DNA of 16,864 bases, taken from positions 1 through 16,864 of the forward strand of contig CANQYR010000012.1 of NCBI GenBank assembly GCA_947628125.1. Reading direction: 5' to 3'. The notes below the pieces were generated by a model, which was given only the letters and a program-made list of their open reading frames with translations, did not search any database and was not told the origin of the DNA. Made by a program: the position numbers and the translations under genes. Positions 1 to 7,356 of the stretch are shown here, piece after piece; the stretch's first letter is position 1; each line of letters opens with the position of its first letter. Origin of the DNA: an uncultured Bacilli bacterium. GTDB taxonomy: Bacteria; Bacillota_I; Bacilli_A; RF39; UBA660.

Positions 1-60
1 TTCAAAAGCAAAGGTTGAGCCAAACAAACCTGATCCTACTACTAGATAGTCGTACTTCAT
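1..60 (-). CDS. glf: UDP-galactopyranose mutase, N-terminal fragment (cut by window edge)
   Basis: Only the first 20 codons are in the window. They read MKYDYLVVGSGLFGSTFAF followed by Glu. A short polar start, a hydrophobic strand and a GxGxxG-type FAD-binding turn (GSGLFGS) form the characteristic start of UDP-galactopyranose mutase, the flavoenzyme that converts UDP-Galp to UDP-Galf in the cytoplasm. An AGAAAGGA ribosome binding site lies just upstream of the ATG. The gene follows the flippase after 14 bp and so should be the next gene of the polysaccharide operon, implying a galactofuranose residue in the polymer. Another Rossmann-fold flavoprotein is possible because so little is visible, but the match to the Glf start and the context are both good. 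Confidence 0.72.
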   Translation of the reverse strand, partial: MKYDYLVVGSGLFGSTFAFE

Positions 61-74
61 AATAAAATTCCTTT

Positions 75-1514
75 CTATTTTTTGATGATACTTTTTGCTC
101 TTTTAATAATGTATTTTAAAAATTCATCTTTTAAGAGTAATAATATCCCAAAGTATGATATTACGCCTACTAATCCTTGGATGAGTAATAGTATTATTTG
201 GGAATTAATAGGTAATAGTAGCACTAGTAAGGTAATACCTAGCATTATTATACCAGAGATAAGATAGTTTTTTATTAAAAATAGCATTTTCTTAACGTTA
301 AATATTTTCCTTATGTAGAAAATTTGGGATAATGTTACTACCATTTCGGCAATGACGGTGGCTATTGAGGCACCTACTGATTTATAAATAGGAATTAAAG
401 CAAAGTTTAGTATTAGGTTGGTTAAGGCCCCGAAGATAACGGATAAGGTGTATTCTTTTTGTCTTTTGGTTGGGAGTAAAAATTGGGTCCCTATAACGTT
501 ACTCATGCCTATTAAAAGTAAGATTGGACTTATGGCCGCGGTTATGGCAATTGATTTTTCAAAGCCATCACCTAAAAATAAAGGAATAAAGGTTTTGGCG
601 ACGGCAATTAAACCAAAGGCCATGGGTATTGATAGAAAGTAAACAAAGTTCATGGATCTAAAGACATCTTTTTCAATTTCTTCTTTTTTACCATTAGCAA
701 ATTTATTGGCGATTCTTGGAAGCATTACGGTTCCTAGTGATGTAACAATGGTAAGTATTAGTTTAACTATTTTTTGGGATTGTTCATAAAAGCCCACTTC
801 TTTTTTATCATATATTAAGGAACCAATCATGGTTTTATCTAAGACGGTATAAATTTGTGTTGCGATTTGGGGGATGAAAAGGATGATGATTGGTTTTAAA
901 TGTTTTTTAAAGTTTAATTTTTTTAAAGGTATTTTTTTGATGTATTTTGGTAAATATAACCAAAGGGATACATTGCCTATTAAAGTTGATAAGGCATATA
1001 TTAGTAAGTATGTATTGACATCGTTTTCAGTTTTGATGAATAAAAATATGGAGATAACGCTTATTAATTTTACGATTAAGTTGCGGCCAATGATTTTTTT
1101 AAATTCTTCCATGCCTTGAAAAAATGGACTAACATCTAAGGCATTGGCTAGTATTTCTAATATTAATATTTTATAGTACATTTGATAAGCACCATGGCTA
1201 GCGTAGGTAAAATAAAATATTAATAATGATATACCTAAGGTAATAAACCTTAAAAGGATAATTTCCCAAAATATTTTACTTCTTTTTAAAGTGTCATCTT
1301 GAACATAGGCTATTTCTCTTTTGGCGTATAAGGCAATGCCTAGGGAGCCAAATAAGATGAAATAGGTGGTAATAGATATGGTGTAGCTATATATTCCTAT
1401 TCCTTGGGCGCCTAAGACTCTTGAGACATAAGGGGTGGTTAAAATTGGCAAGATGATGACTAAAATTTCATAAAAAACATTATAAAGGTAATTTTTAGTT
1501 ACTGATTTTTTCAT
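75..1514 (-). CDS. Wzx-type polysaccharide repeat-unit flippase
   Basis: This 479-residue, strongly hydrophobic protein has about 12-14 predicted membrane segments and belongs to the polysaccharide transport (PST) branch of the MOP flippase superfamily. The N-terminus (KNYLYNVFYEIL, then LPILTTPYVSRVLGAQGIG) is typical of flippases in Gram-positive capsule clusters. It would flip the undecaprenyl-diphosphate-linked repeat unit across the cytoplasmic membrane for polymerisation outside. Length is normal for the family. The start codon lies inside the end of the polymerase gene (20 bp overlap) and is preceded by a GAGGTG ribosome binding site, which suggests translational coupling. It is followed after 14 bp by glf. 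I am confident of the family; the transported glycan cannot be read from sequence. Confidence 0.93.
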   Translation of the reverse strand: MKKSVTKNYLYNVFYEILVIILPILTTPYVSRVLGAQGIGIYSYTISITTYFILFGSLGIALYAKREIAYVQDDTLKRSKIFWEIILLRFITLGISLLIFYFTYASHGAYQMYYKILILEILANALDVSPFFQGMEEFKKIIGRNLIVKLISVISIFLFIKTENDVNTYLLIYALSTLIGNVSLWLYLPKYIKKIPLKKLNFKKHLKPIIILFIPQIATQIYTVLDKTMIGSLIYDKKEVGFYEQSQKIVKLILTIVTSLGTVMLPRIANKFANGKKEEIEKDVFRSMNFVYFLSIPMAFGLIAVAKTFIPLFLGDGFEKSIAITAAISPILLLIGMSNVIGTQFLLPTKRQKEYTLSVIFGALTNLILNFALIPIYKSVGASIATVIAEMVVTLSQIFYIRKIFNVKKMLFLIKNYLISGIIMLGITLLVLLLPINSQIILLLIQGLVGVISYFGILLLLKDEFLKYIIKRAKSIIKK

Positions 1515-2901
1515 GCTTCACCTCTTTTAAATTGATTATTTCGTGATTGCATATGGTTATTTTTAGGCCATTTTTAAATGATATTTTGGTTTTGATAAAA
1601 AAGATGTAGACTAAAAGGATAGTTAGCATTTGGGTAATAAAGGCAAAGCGGAAGGTAAATGAGTAGAATGTGGAGTCAATTGAATGCGTAAATAAGGAAT
1701 ATGCTAAGTAAGCATAGATGATTAACATCATATCATTTAGAATGCTTTCTTTATTGTTGTGTTTTATTTTTTGGTAGCAATAGCTATAGAAGAAGGCCAT
1801 AAAAGCTTGTAAAACGATGATGCCAATGTAGCCAAAGTCTTGATACCATCTTCGATAAGATGTATAAACATTACCCATGTTAAGGTTGTTTTTCCATCGC
1901 CACTCTAGTTGGGCAGATGGCAATTTATCAAACTTCATGATGCCATAGTCATTTAAGTTATTAATAAAATAGCAAAATGTTTCATAGCCAATGATTTTAT
2001 TTTTAGGTAAGGGTTTATTTAGGTACATGTCAAAAAGCTCGATGGAGCCACCTGCATACATGGTTATATAATCAACCATATCTCTTTTTGTATTGCGGCC
2101 AATTAGATTGGAGGCAAGATAAAACAGAGTTAAGCCAGCAATGGCTGTAAGACCTAGTTTGCCAAGGGTTTTGGTACTGATCTTTTTTTGATATTTTTCT
2201 TTTTTATACCATAATATTGTAAACATGGTAAAACCGGCAAGTATTAGTCTTATGATAGGAAGACGCGAAGATTTAAGAAGACATTCAAAAATGTAGACTA
2301 AGACTGGTAATAAATAGATTGCTTCTTTTTTTATTTTGCTTAGCCATTTACCTTTTTTGTTGATAATGTTTTTGATAAAAACAAATAGGCAGATGTATGA
2401 TGCAGCTAGAACTGGTTTTGACATTTGGCTTATTATCCATGGCAAAGAGGCATTATTGTTATAGGACGTGTTTCTTCTATATAAGCCTAAGGCTGTTTGA
2501 ATGCTAGTTACTTTGCCAAAGGATGAGGCAATAGCAAAGACATTATAGATAAGAATTCCTATATATATTACACTGTAAATGATGATAAAATAGATTTTCC
2601 ATTTTTCGATATTTATGGTTTTAGTCTTTTTTTCTTTTAGGTTTAGGGGTTTATGTTTATCAAAGTAATCTTTTACTTTATTAGAGATGATGATAAATTC
2701 TAAACCACCTAGTGTTAGTATTAAAAAGGTTTGCCAACTTAAGTTAATATTCCATTTTTTAACATTTATTAGAGCACAAAAAATACTAAAGGTATAGATT
2801 GCTGAAAAAATAACAGATGGCTCTAGGATATCTTTATTACATTTTTTATAGTTATAGATAGTTAGAGAGACAAATATCAAAAAAAGTATATAAATTAGCA
2901 T
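1495..2901 (-). CDS. Wzy-like oligosaccharide repeat-unit polymerase
   Basis: This 468-residue integral membrane protein has about 10-12 hydrophobic segments. It resembles the oligosaccharide repeat-unit polymerase family found in Firmicute capsule clusters. Recognisable parts are an N-terminal helix pair followed by a LEPSVIFS-type segment and a large outside loop in the C-terminal half. That loop includes GGSIELFDMYL and later NVYTSYRRWYQDFGYIG, the region that usually carries the conserved Arg and Tyr/Asp residues of this family. It would polymerise flipped lipid-linked repeat units on the outer face of the membrane. It sits between the GT2 glycosyltransferase (gap 4 bp) and the flippase (overlap 20 bp). 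Wzy proteins diverge greatly in sequence, so the call rests on topology, length, motif region and context. Confidence 0.85.
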   Translation of the reverse strand: MLIYILFLIFVSLTIYNYKKCNKDILEPSVIFSAIYTFSIFCALINVKKWNINLSWQTFLILTLGGLEFIIISNKVKDYFDKHKPLNLKEKKTKTINIEKWKIYFIIIYSVIYIGILIYNVFAIASSFGKVTSIQTALGLYRRNTSYNNNASLPWIISQMSKPVLAASYICLFVFIKNIINKKGKWLSKIKKEAIYLLPVLVYIFECLLKSSRLPIIRLILAGFTMFTILWYKKEKYQKKISTKTLGKLGLTAIAGLTLFYLASNLIGRNTKRDMVDYITMYAGGSIELFDMYLNKPLPKNKIIGYETFCYFINNLNDYGIMKFDKLPSAQLEWRWKNNLNMGNVYTSYRRWYQDFGYIGIIVLQAFMAFFYSYCYQKIKHNNKESILNDMMLIIYAYLAYSLFTHSIDSTFYSFTFRFAFITQMLTILLVYIFFIKTKISFKNGLKITICNHEIINLKEVKHEKISN

Positions 2902-2905
2902 GGAA

Positions 2906-3967
2906 TCACTTTCTTTCTTTTATTTTTTTACGGAAGTTATTTATTGATTCAAATAAGTAAATTAAAAATGGTGCTTGTAGTTTGAATAGTTTAATAACTA
3001 TTTGTCTTTTTTTAGGAAAGTAATCTAAGTTTACTTCTTGAATAGCTTTACTATATTTTTGTAAGGTTTGTTTAAGTTCTTTTAGTCTTACTTTTAATGG
3101 TTTAGGGTTTTGGTTGTTAAAGAAATATAAATGAAGGGATTTGATTAGAAAAACATTTACCCTAGCGGCATAGCTTTCTTCATATAGTTCATCTTTTTGA
3201 TATTTTTCTTTAAAATTTTCTAATTCTTGAAATACTAAGTCATATATATTTAAAACGTTTGCTTTATAGTTATGAGTTAAGGATGTTGTTATGTAGCGAA
3301 AGTGATATAAAGGTATTTTATCGATGTATACTTTTTTAGCATGTTCGATTGTTTCCACAACAAATAAGCCATCATCAAAAATGCCTTTAACATTGGTATT
3401 AAACATTATATTATTATTTTTTATGAGTTCTGATTTGTATATTTTACTCCATGGAGCGGGCATACAATCATACCTAGCATTTTGTTGTAATTGATCAAAA
3501 TAGCCAAAATAAATAGTGGAAGCTTGTAATTTATTTAAGTCTTTTTTGGTTTTTATTAAAAGTTTAGAAGGAGCATGGACTTCTTCTTCAAAATTAGGAT
3601 AATTACGGTAAGCAGTAAATATGGCTATATCTACTTGTTTTTCTTCGATGGTATTATAGGCAACTTCACACATGTTAGGTTCGGCCCAGTCATCGGAGTC
3701 AACAAACATTAAATATTTACCAGTTGATGCTTTTATTCCATCATTTCGGGCACTTGATACGCCATTATTTTCTTTATGAATGACTTTAATTCTTTTATCT
3801 TTTTTGGCATAATCATCGCATATTTTACCACATTTATCGGGTGAACCATCATCTATTAAAATAATTTCAATATCTTTTAGGGTTTGATTTGTTAAAGATG
3901 TAATGCACTGGTCAATAAATTTTTCCACTTTATATACAGGAACAATGATACTAATTTTGGCTTTCAT
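2906..3967 (-). CDS. GT2-family glycosyltransferase
   Basis: This 353-residue cytoplasmic glycosyltransferase has a GT-A fold. The N-terminal domain shows the family hallmarks in order: SIIVPVYK at about 6-13, IDDGSPD at about 38-44, NNGVSSARNDGI at about 67-78, and the metal-binding DSDDW at 90-94. The C-terminal 130 residues are Lys-rich and likely help membrane association or acceptor binding. It would add one sugar from a nucleotide donor to the lipid-linked repeat unit. It resembles the EpsJ/CpsI-like members of the family, but neither sugar nor linkage can be inferred. Its start overlaps the end of the LicD gene by 17 bp, with an AAAGGT ribosome binding site, indicating tight co-expression. 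Confidence 0.93.
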   Translation of the reverse strand: MKAKISIIVPVYKVEKFIDQCITSLTNQTLKDIEIILIDDGSPDKCGKICDDYAKKDKRIKVIHKENNGVSSARNDGIKASTGKYLMFVDSDDWAEPNMCEVAYNTIEEKQVDIAIFTAYRNYPNFEEEVHAPSKLLIKTKKDLNKLQASTIYFGYFDQLQQNARYDCMPAPWSKIYKSELIKNNNIMFNTNVKGIFDDGLFVVETIEHAKKVYIDKIPLYHFRYITTSLTHNYKANVLNIYDLVFQELENFKEKYQKDELYEESYAARVNVFLIKSLHLYFFNNQNPKPLKVRLKELKQTLQKYSKAIQEVNLDYFPKKRQIVIKLFKLQAPFLIYLFESINNFRKKIKERK

Positions 3968-4799
3968 TTTCTTTTACCTTTCTAATTTTAATGTTATGTT
4001 TTCCTTTTTGTTCTTCTATTGGTGGTAGTTTTTGATAATCTCCATATAATTGGGTTAAGTATAGATCATAGTTTTTCACGCCGTAAAATTTGGTGTCTTC
4101 AAAGTCGTAAAGAACAGGGTCTTTAAATAATTCTCTATCATATAGTTCTTTTAAAAGGCTATAGGAACTATCACCAAAGATGATTTTTTGGGTTTTATCA
4201 AAGTCATTTTTCATTAATATTTTATCAAGATGTTCCATTTGTTTTTTAAAGTTAAATAGTTTGGATATAGGTATGATTTTATCAAAGTTGTATATTATTT
4301 TTTCTAATGCTCCCCTATTTTTTTTCATGTCATTATTTTTATCATGAATTTGTAAGCGGGCAAATCTTATTCTTAGTTTAGCTATTTTTAATCTTATTTT
4401 AAAGATAAAGGCTTTTAGTTTATTATCTGGATAACCATCTAATGGTTGAATGTCGATAAATAAGTTCCATTCTTCGGTATTACCAAAGATAGCTCTTTCA
4501 ATTTTATAAGATGTGTTTTCAAATTTAATGGGGCTATTGATAAATTTATTACTTGTTTTGTAATGGTTGATATAAAAGTTTTTTGGTAAGTCTTTGATAG
4601 CAAGGAATTTTTGGTAGTCTTTTCTTGGCATATAAAAATCCATGTCATCATCCCAAGGAATGAAGCCGTGATGACGGACGGCTCCTAAAAAGGTGCCGGC
4701 GGCCATGTAGTATCTTAAGTGATGTTCTTCACATAATTTAGCAAAAACTTTGGCACTTTCTAGCATTGCATCTTGCATTAATTTTAAATTTTTTTCCAT
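3951..4799 (-). CDS. LicD-family phospho-group transferase
   Basis: This 282-residue protein has the diagnostic LicD signature near its N-terminus. Residues 34-54 contain AGTFLGAVRHHGFIPWDDDM followed by Asp, with the conserved Gly-x-x-x-Gly, Arg42, and the Trp-Asp-Asp-Asp-x-Asp acidic cluster. LicD proteins (nucleotidyltransferase fold) move phosphocholine or related phospho-alcohols from a CDP- or CMP-activated donor onto glycans. The window has no choline kinase or choline uptake gene, but a phosphonate operon with its own nucleotidyltransferase lies just upstream, so the natural donor may be CMP-2-hydroxyethylphosphonate (inference). The RBS is AAGGAG, seven bases before the ATG. It follows the DUF4422 gene by 12 bp. 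The family call is sure; the substrate is a hypothesis. Confidence 0.93.
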   Translation of the reverse strand: MEKNLKLMQDAMLESAKVFAKLCEEHHLRYYMAAGTFLGAVRHHGFIPWDDDMDFYMPRKDYQKFLAIKDLPKNFYINHYKTSNKFINSPIKFENTSYKIERAIFGNTEEWNLFIDIQPLDGYPDNKLKAFIFKIRLKIAKLRIRFARLQIHDKNNDMKKNRGALEKIIYNFDKIIPISKLFNFKKQMEHLDKILMKNDFDKTQKIIFGDSSYSLLKELYDRELFKDPVLYDFEDTKFYGVKNYDLYLTQLYGDYQKLPPIEEQKGKHNIKIRKVKENESQN

Positions 4800-4811
4800 G
4801 TTACTACTCCT

Positions 4812-5588
4812 TTAAAAACTTTTATTATATTTTTCTCCTAAAAATTTAGCTTTTAAGAAACTTATTATTTTCTTGCCCCAATTTATTTTTTCCATATAGA
4901 TAAATGGTAGTTCTTGATATTTATAGTTATGATAGTCTAGCCAAACGTCTAATAAGCGTTCACTAACCCTGCCATAAAATCTTGAGTGAAAAGCATCATA
5001 ATTAACATTTTTGAATTTTTTTTCTAATTCAAATAATATAGCAAATAACCAAGTGCAGTATTCATCAAAGTATTTTTTAGGCATGATGAACATATTAAAA
5101 GCATGCATACTTCTTCTTTTCATTATTTTATTAACACTTGGCATAAATTCAGGATATTTTTGGTCAATGATTTTGATTGCTTCATCAAGAGTTTCTATAT
5201 GCATGGTATGTTTATAATGATTATATATTGTTTCAATATAGTATCTTCTTTTTTTAGGAAGAATTATGGTGTCTTGATCTAGTAATTTTTTTACTTCTTC
5301 TTGTTTTAATATTTGTTCAAATTTATCTTTACTTTTGGTTTTGCCTTTAAAGTATCTACGGTAATGAACTAAGCCAATATAATCGGCATCTAAGTTTTGC
5401 CAAGCCCAATAAAGGCCCGTTAGTTCACAAAAGTAAGGATTTTTATTAGAGATATTTTTTCCTTCACTATCTTTTTGGTAGCCTATTTCTTTATTTAACT
5501 TAGCTCCAACTTGCAGGGGTAAATACATTTTATCTTTGGGCATTTGATATTTTTTATGGGCTGCCACGATTACTTTAATATTTTTCAT
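4812..5588 (-). CDS. DUF4422 glycosyltransferase
   Basis: This 258-residue protein matches the DUF4422 family of capsule and O-antigen cluster glycosyltransferases. Seen in order: an N-terminal strand IKVIVAAHKKYQMP (residues 4-17), the LQVGAKLN segment at about 25-32, NPYFCELTGLYWAWQN at about 50-65, and DYIGLVHYRRYF at 69-80, the most conserved stretch of the family. There are no membrane segments, and the C-terminus is basic, fitting a peripheral membrane enzyme. It should transfer a hexose (members are often galactosyltransferase-like) to the growing repeat unit, but donor and acceptor cannot be read from sequence. It lies between DUF3048 (9 bp gap) and licD (12 bp gap) in the polysaccharide operon. 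Confidence 0.9.
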   Translation of the reverse strand: MKNIKVIVAAHKKYQMPKDKMYLPLQVGAKLNKEIGYQKDSEGKNISNKNPYFCELTGLYWAWQNLDADYIGLVHYRRYFKGKTKSKDKFEQILKQEEVKKLLDQDTIILPKKRRYYIETIYNHYKHTMHIETLDEAIKIIDQKYPEFMPSVNKIMKRRSMHAFNMFIMPKKYFDEYCTWLFAILFELEKKFKNVNYDAFHSRFYGRVSERLLDVWLDYHNYKYQELPFIYMEKINWGKKIISFLKAKFLGEKYNKSF

Positions 5589-5597
5589 AATTACCTT

Positions 5598-6584
5598 CTA
5601 TTCTATGGTATAGTTTTGATTATTAGACTGGATTTGGATATAAGTATTGCCATCATTTAGCTTTACTTCTTCCCCATTTAAATAAGTATATTTGGTTTTG
5701 GCTTGGCGATTTTCTTTGCTCCATTTAATAGGCATTGCATGGCCATTTGTGATATACATGCCATCACCTGTTCCCGTTGTTTGTAATTCCCAGTAATAAT
5801 TATCACTTGCTTTTTTGGTATTTATTTTTTGGATGATGATATTTTTAGCTGTATACTGCTGTTTGGTATAATAATCAATATGTTTATTATTATTGACGCT
5901 TCTTTTGTATACTTTGTTTTCCTGGTCATATTCGTATGAGGTATTAGAAACATTTGAAGAAGGAATGTATATTTTATTAGCTGTTTCACCTTCATCTAGG
6001 TTTACTTCTTTTGTAGAATAATCTAAGACCAAACCTTTATCGGTTGTAAGGGCAAAGTTTTTTTCACTAGCTAGGTCTTTAAGTTTTTTTATATCAGTAT
6101 AACCTGTATGCTCTAGGGCTAGGTTTTCAGGGTTTTCTCTATAGAATGCTTTATCATATAAACCATTTAAGCTATCTACTTTTAAGCTTGTTATTTGATC
6201 TTTAGCGTAATGACTCCAGCCCCAATGGACAAATATGGCATCTTGTTCAAATACATAGTCTAAAAAATTATGTCTAGCACTTCTAATGGTGCCGATTTTT
6301 AAGTCATCGATATCTTTATAAAAGGCTAGTAATCTAGTCATATTACCTTCGACGGGTATTTCATAAACCATATAAGCTTTATCTAGGCCTTGCTGAACTT
6401 TGACGGCAACGGTGGCATTATTTACGACTACCGCGAAAGGTCTTGTTTTAGAATCGATATCAACTATTTCAATTTTTTCTTCGGGCATTTCTTTTGACTC
6501 TGTTTCTTGGTACTCTGTTTGGTTATTTTTTTGACAGCCACATAGGAAAATGGTTAGGAAAATAAGGGCTAAAAATTTTTTCAT
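5598..6584 (-). CDS. DUF3048 (YerB-like) lipoprotein
   Basis: This 328-residue secreted lipoprotein has a signal peptide ending in LCGC, giving lipidated Cys17. A short acidic linker (about 18-45) follows. The DUF3048 N-terminal domain has RPFAVVVNN at about 48-56, QQGLDKAYMVYEIPVEG, TRLLAFY and GTIRSARHNFLDYV. The C-terminal DUF3048 domain ends in GTGDGMYITNGHAMPIKWSK at about 272-291. B. subtilis YerB is the best-known relative, and its biochemical function is not established. The ATG overlaps the TGA of the sugar transferase (ATGA), so it is translationally coupled to the priming enzyme of the pathway. Such a placement suggests an outside-facing role in making, attaching or checking the polymer, but this is inference. 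Confidence 0.9.
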   Translation of the reverse strand: MKKFLALIFLTIFLCGCQKNNQTEYQETESKEMPEEKIEIVDIDSKTRPFAVVVNNATVAVKVQQGLDKAYMVYEIPVEGNMTRLLAFYKDIDDLKIGTIRSARHNFLDYVFEQDAIFVHWGWSHYAKDQITSLKVDSLNGLYDKAFYRENPENLALEHTGYTDIKKLKDLASEKNFALTTDKGLVLDYSTKEVNLDEGETANKIYIPSSNVSNTSYEYDQENKVYKRSVNNNKHIDYYTKQQYTAKNIIIQKINTKKASDNYYWELQTTGTGDGMYITNGHAMPIKWSKENRQAKTKYTYLNGEEVKLNDGNTYIQIQSNNQNYTIE

Positions 6585-7225
6585 TTGGCACCATCCTTTT
6601 TGATGACCGCAAAGAAAGTATCGAATATGATTTGCAGATCTAATAATATGCCACAGTGATCGATATAGTAAAGCTCCATTTTCATTCGTTCTTTATAGGA
6701 TATATTACTACGGCCATTACTTGCCCAGTAACCAGTTAAGCCAGGGCGCATTGATAAAAATTTGGCTTTGTTTTTGCCATAGTTTTCTACTTCATCTACA
6801 ACTACAGGTCTTGGTCCAATTAGTGACATGTCCCCTACTAAGATATTAATAAATTGGGGAAACTCATCTAGTGATGATTTTCTTAAGAAGTTACCTATTT
6901 TGGTTATTCTTGGATCATTGTCTATTTTACGATCTTTTAGGTATTCTTTTCTTTTTTCCGGATTTTCTTTTAACCATTTTTCTAATATTTTTTCAGCATT
7001 GGGAACCATGGTGCGGAATTTAAAGATTTTGATTATTTTGCCATCTTTGCCTAAACGCTTTTGCCGGTAGAAAATGCTATTTAAATCACCGGTACAGATG
7101 AAAATTATTTTGATAATAATGGATAAAGGTATTAAAAATATTATCCCTACAATACTACAGATAATATCAAAAATGCGTTTTATAAAGAGATACAGTCTTT
7201 TTTTGATTTTAGACTTCTTTTTCAT
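6581..7225 (-). CDS. Priming sugar transferase (undecaprenyl-phosphate phosphoglycosyl transferase)
   Basis: This 214-residue protein is of the bacterial sugar transferase (PF02397) family. It is the short form: one N-terminal hydrophobic re-entrant segment (about 18-46) and the catalytic domain, without the extra helices of WbaP/WcaJ-size enzymes. Motifs seen are FYRQKRLGKDGK (52-63), KFRTM (69-73), the catalytic Asp120-Glu121 in SSLDEFPQ, GDMSLIGPRP (131-140) and MRPGLTGYWASNGRS. It would move a sugar-1-phosphate from a UDP-sugar to undecaprenyl phosphate, the first step of repeat-unit assembly on the inner membrane face. An AGGTGG ribosome binding site and a clear extended -10 promoter lie upstream, so it is the first gene of the operon. 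The sugar is unknown. Confidence 0.95.
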   Translation of the reverse strand: MKKKSKIKKRLYLFIKRIFDIICSIVGIIFLIPLSIIIKIIFICTGDLNSIFYRQKRLGKDGKIIKIFKFRTMVPNAEKILEKWLKENPEKRKEYLKDRKIDNDPRITKIGNFLRKSSLDEFPQFINILVGDMSLIGPRPVVVDEVENYGKNKAKFLSMRPGLTGYWASNGRSNISYKERMKMELYYIDHCGILLDLQIIFDTFFAVIKKDGAK

Positions 7226-7271
7226 TTAAACCACCTATTACATTTTACTTTCTATTATTTCATCTATAAGT

Positions 7272-7300
7272 ATTGTAACAAATATAAATAAACCTAGCAA
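7272..7300 (-). promoter_or_regulatory. Promoter of the polysaccharide operon (extended -10)
   Basis: Reading the minus strand, TTGCTA (7295-7300) is followed by a 17-base spacer and TACAAT (7272-7277). A TG pair one base upstream of the -10 makes TGnTACAAT. This is a good match to a housekeeping sigma factor promoter and lies 47 bp before the start of the sugar transferase, between it and the terminator of the upstream phosphonate operon. Confidence 0.75.
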
Positions 7301-7331
7301 GGCAATTTGACATTTTATTAGTAATTAAGGC

Positions 7332-7356
7332 AAAAAAAGCTCTTAAAGGAGCTTTT
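7332..7356 (-). terminator. Rho-independent terminator of the phosphonate operon
   Basis: On the minus strand, AAAAGCTC pairs perfectly with GAGCTTTT (8 bp stem, six-base loop), followed directly by more T residues. The stop codon of the alcohol dehydrogenase (7343-7345) lies inside the loop, so the last coding bases form the upstream arm. It separates the phosphonate operon from the polysaccharide operon. Confidence 0.8.

Noticed and set aside
6581..6584. Mycoplasma-type code with TGA as Trp
   Set aside because: The sugar transferase ends in TGA exactly where its family ends, in an ATGA overlap with the next start, and Trp codons in the genes inspected are TGG.
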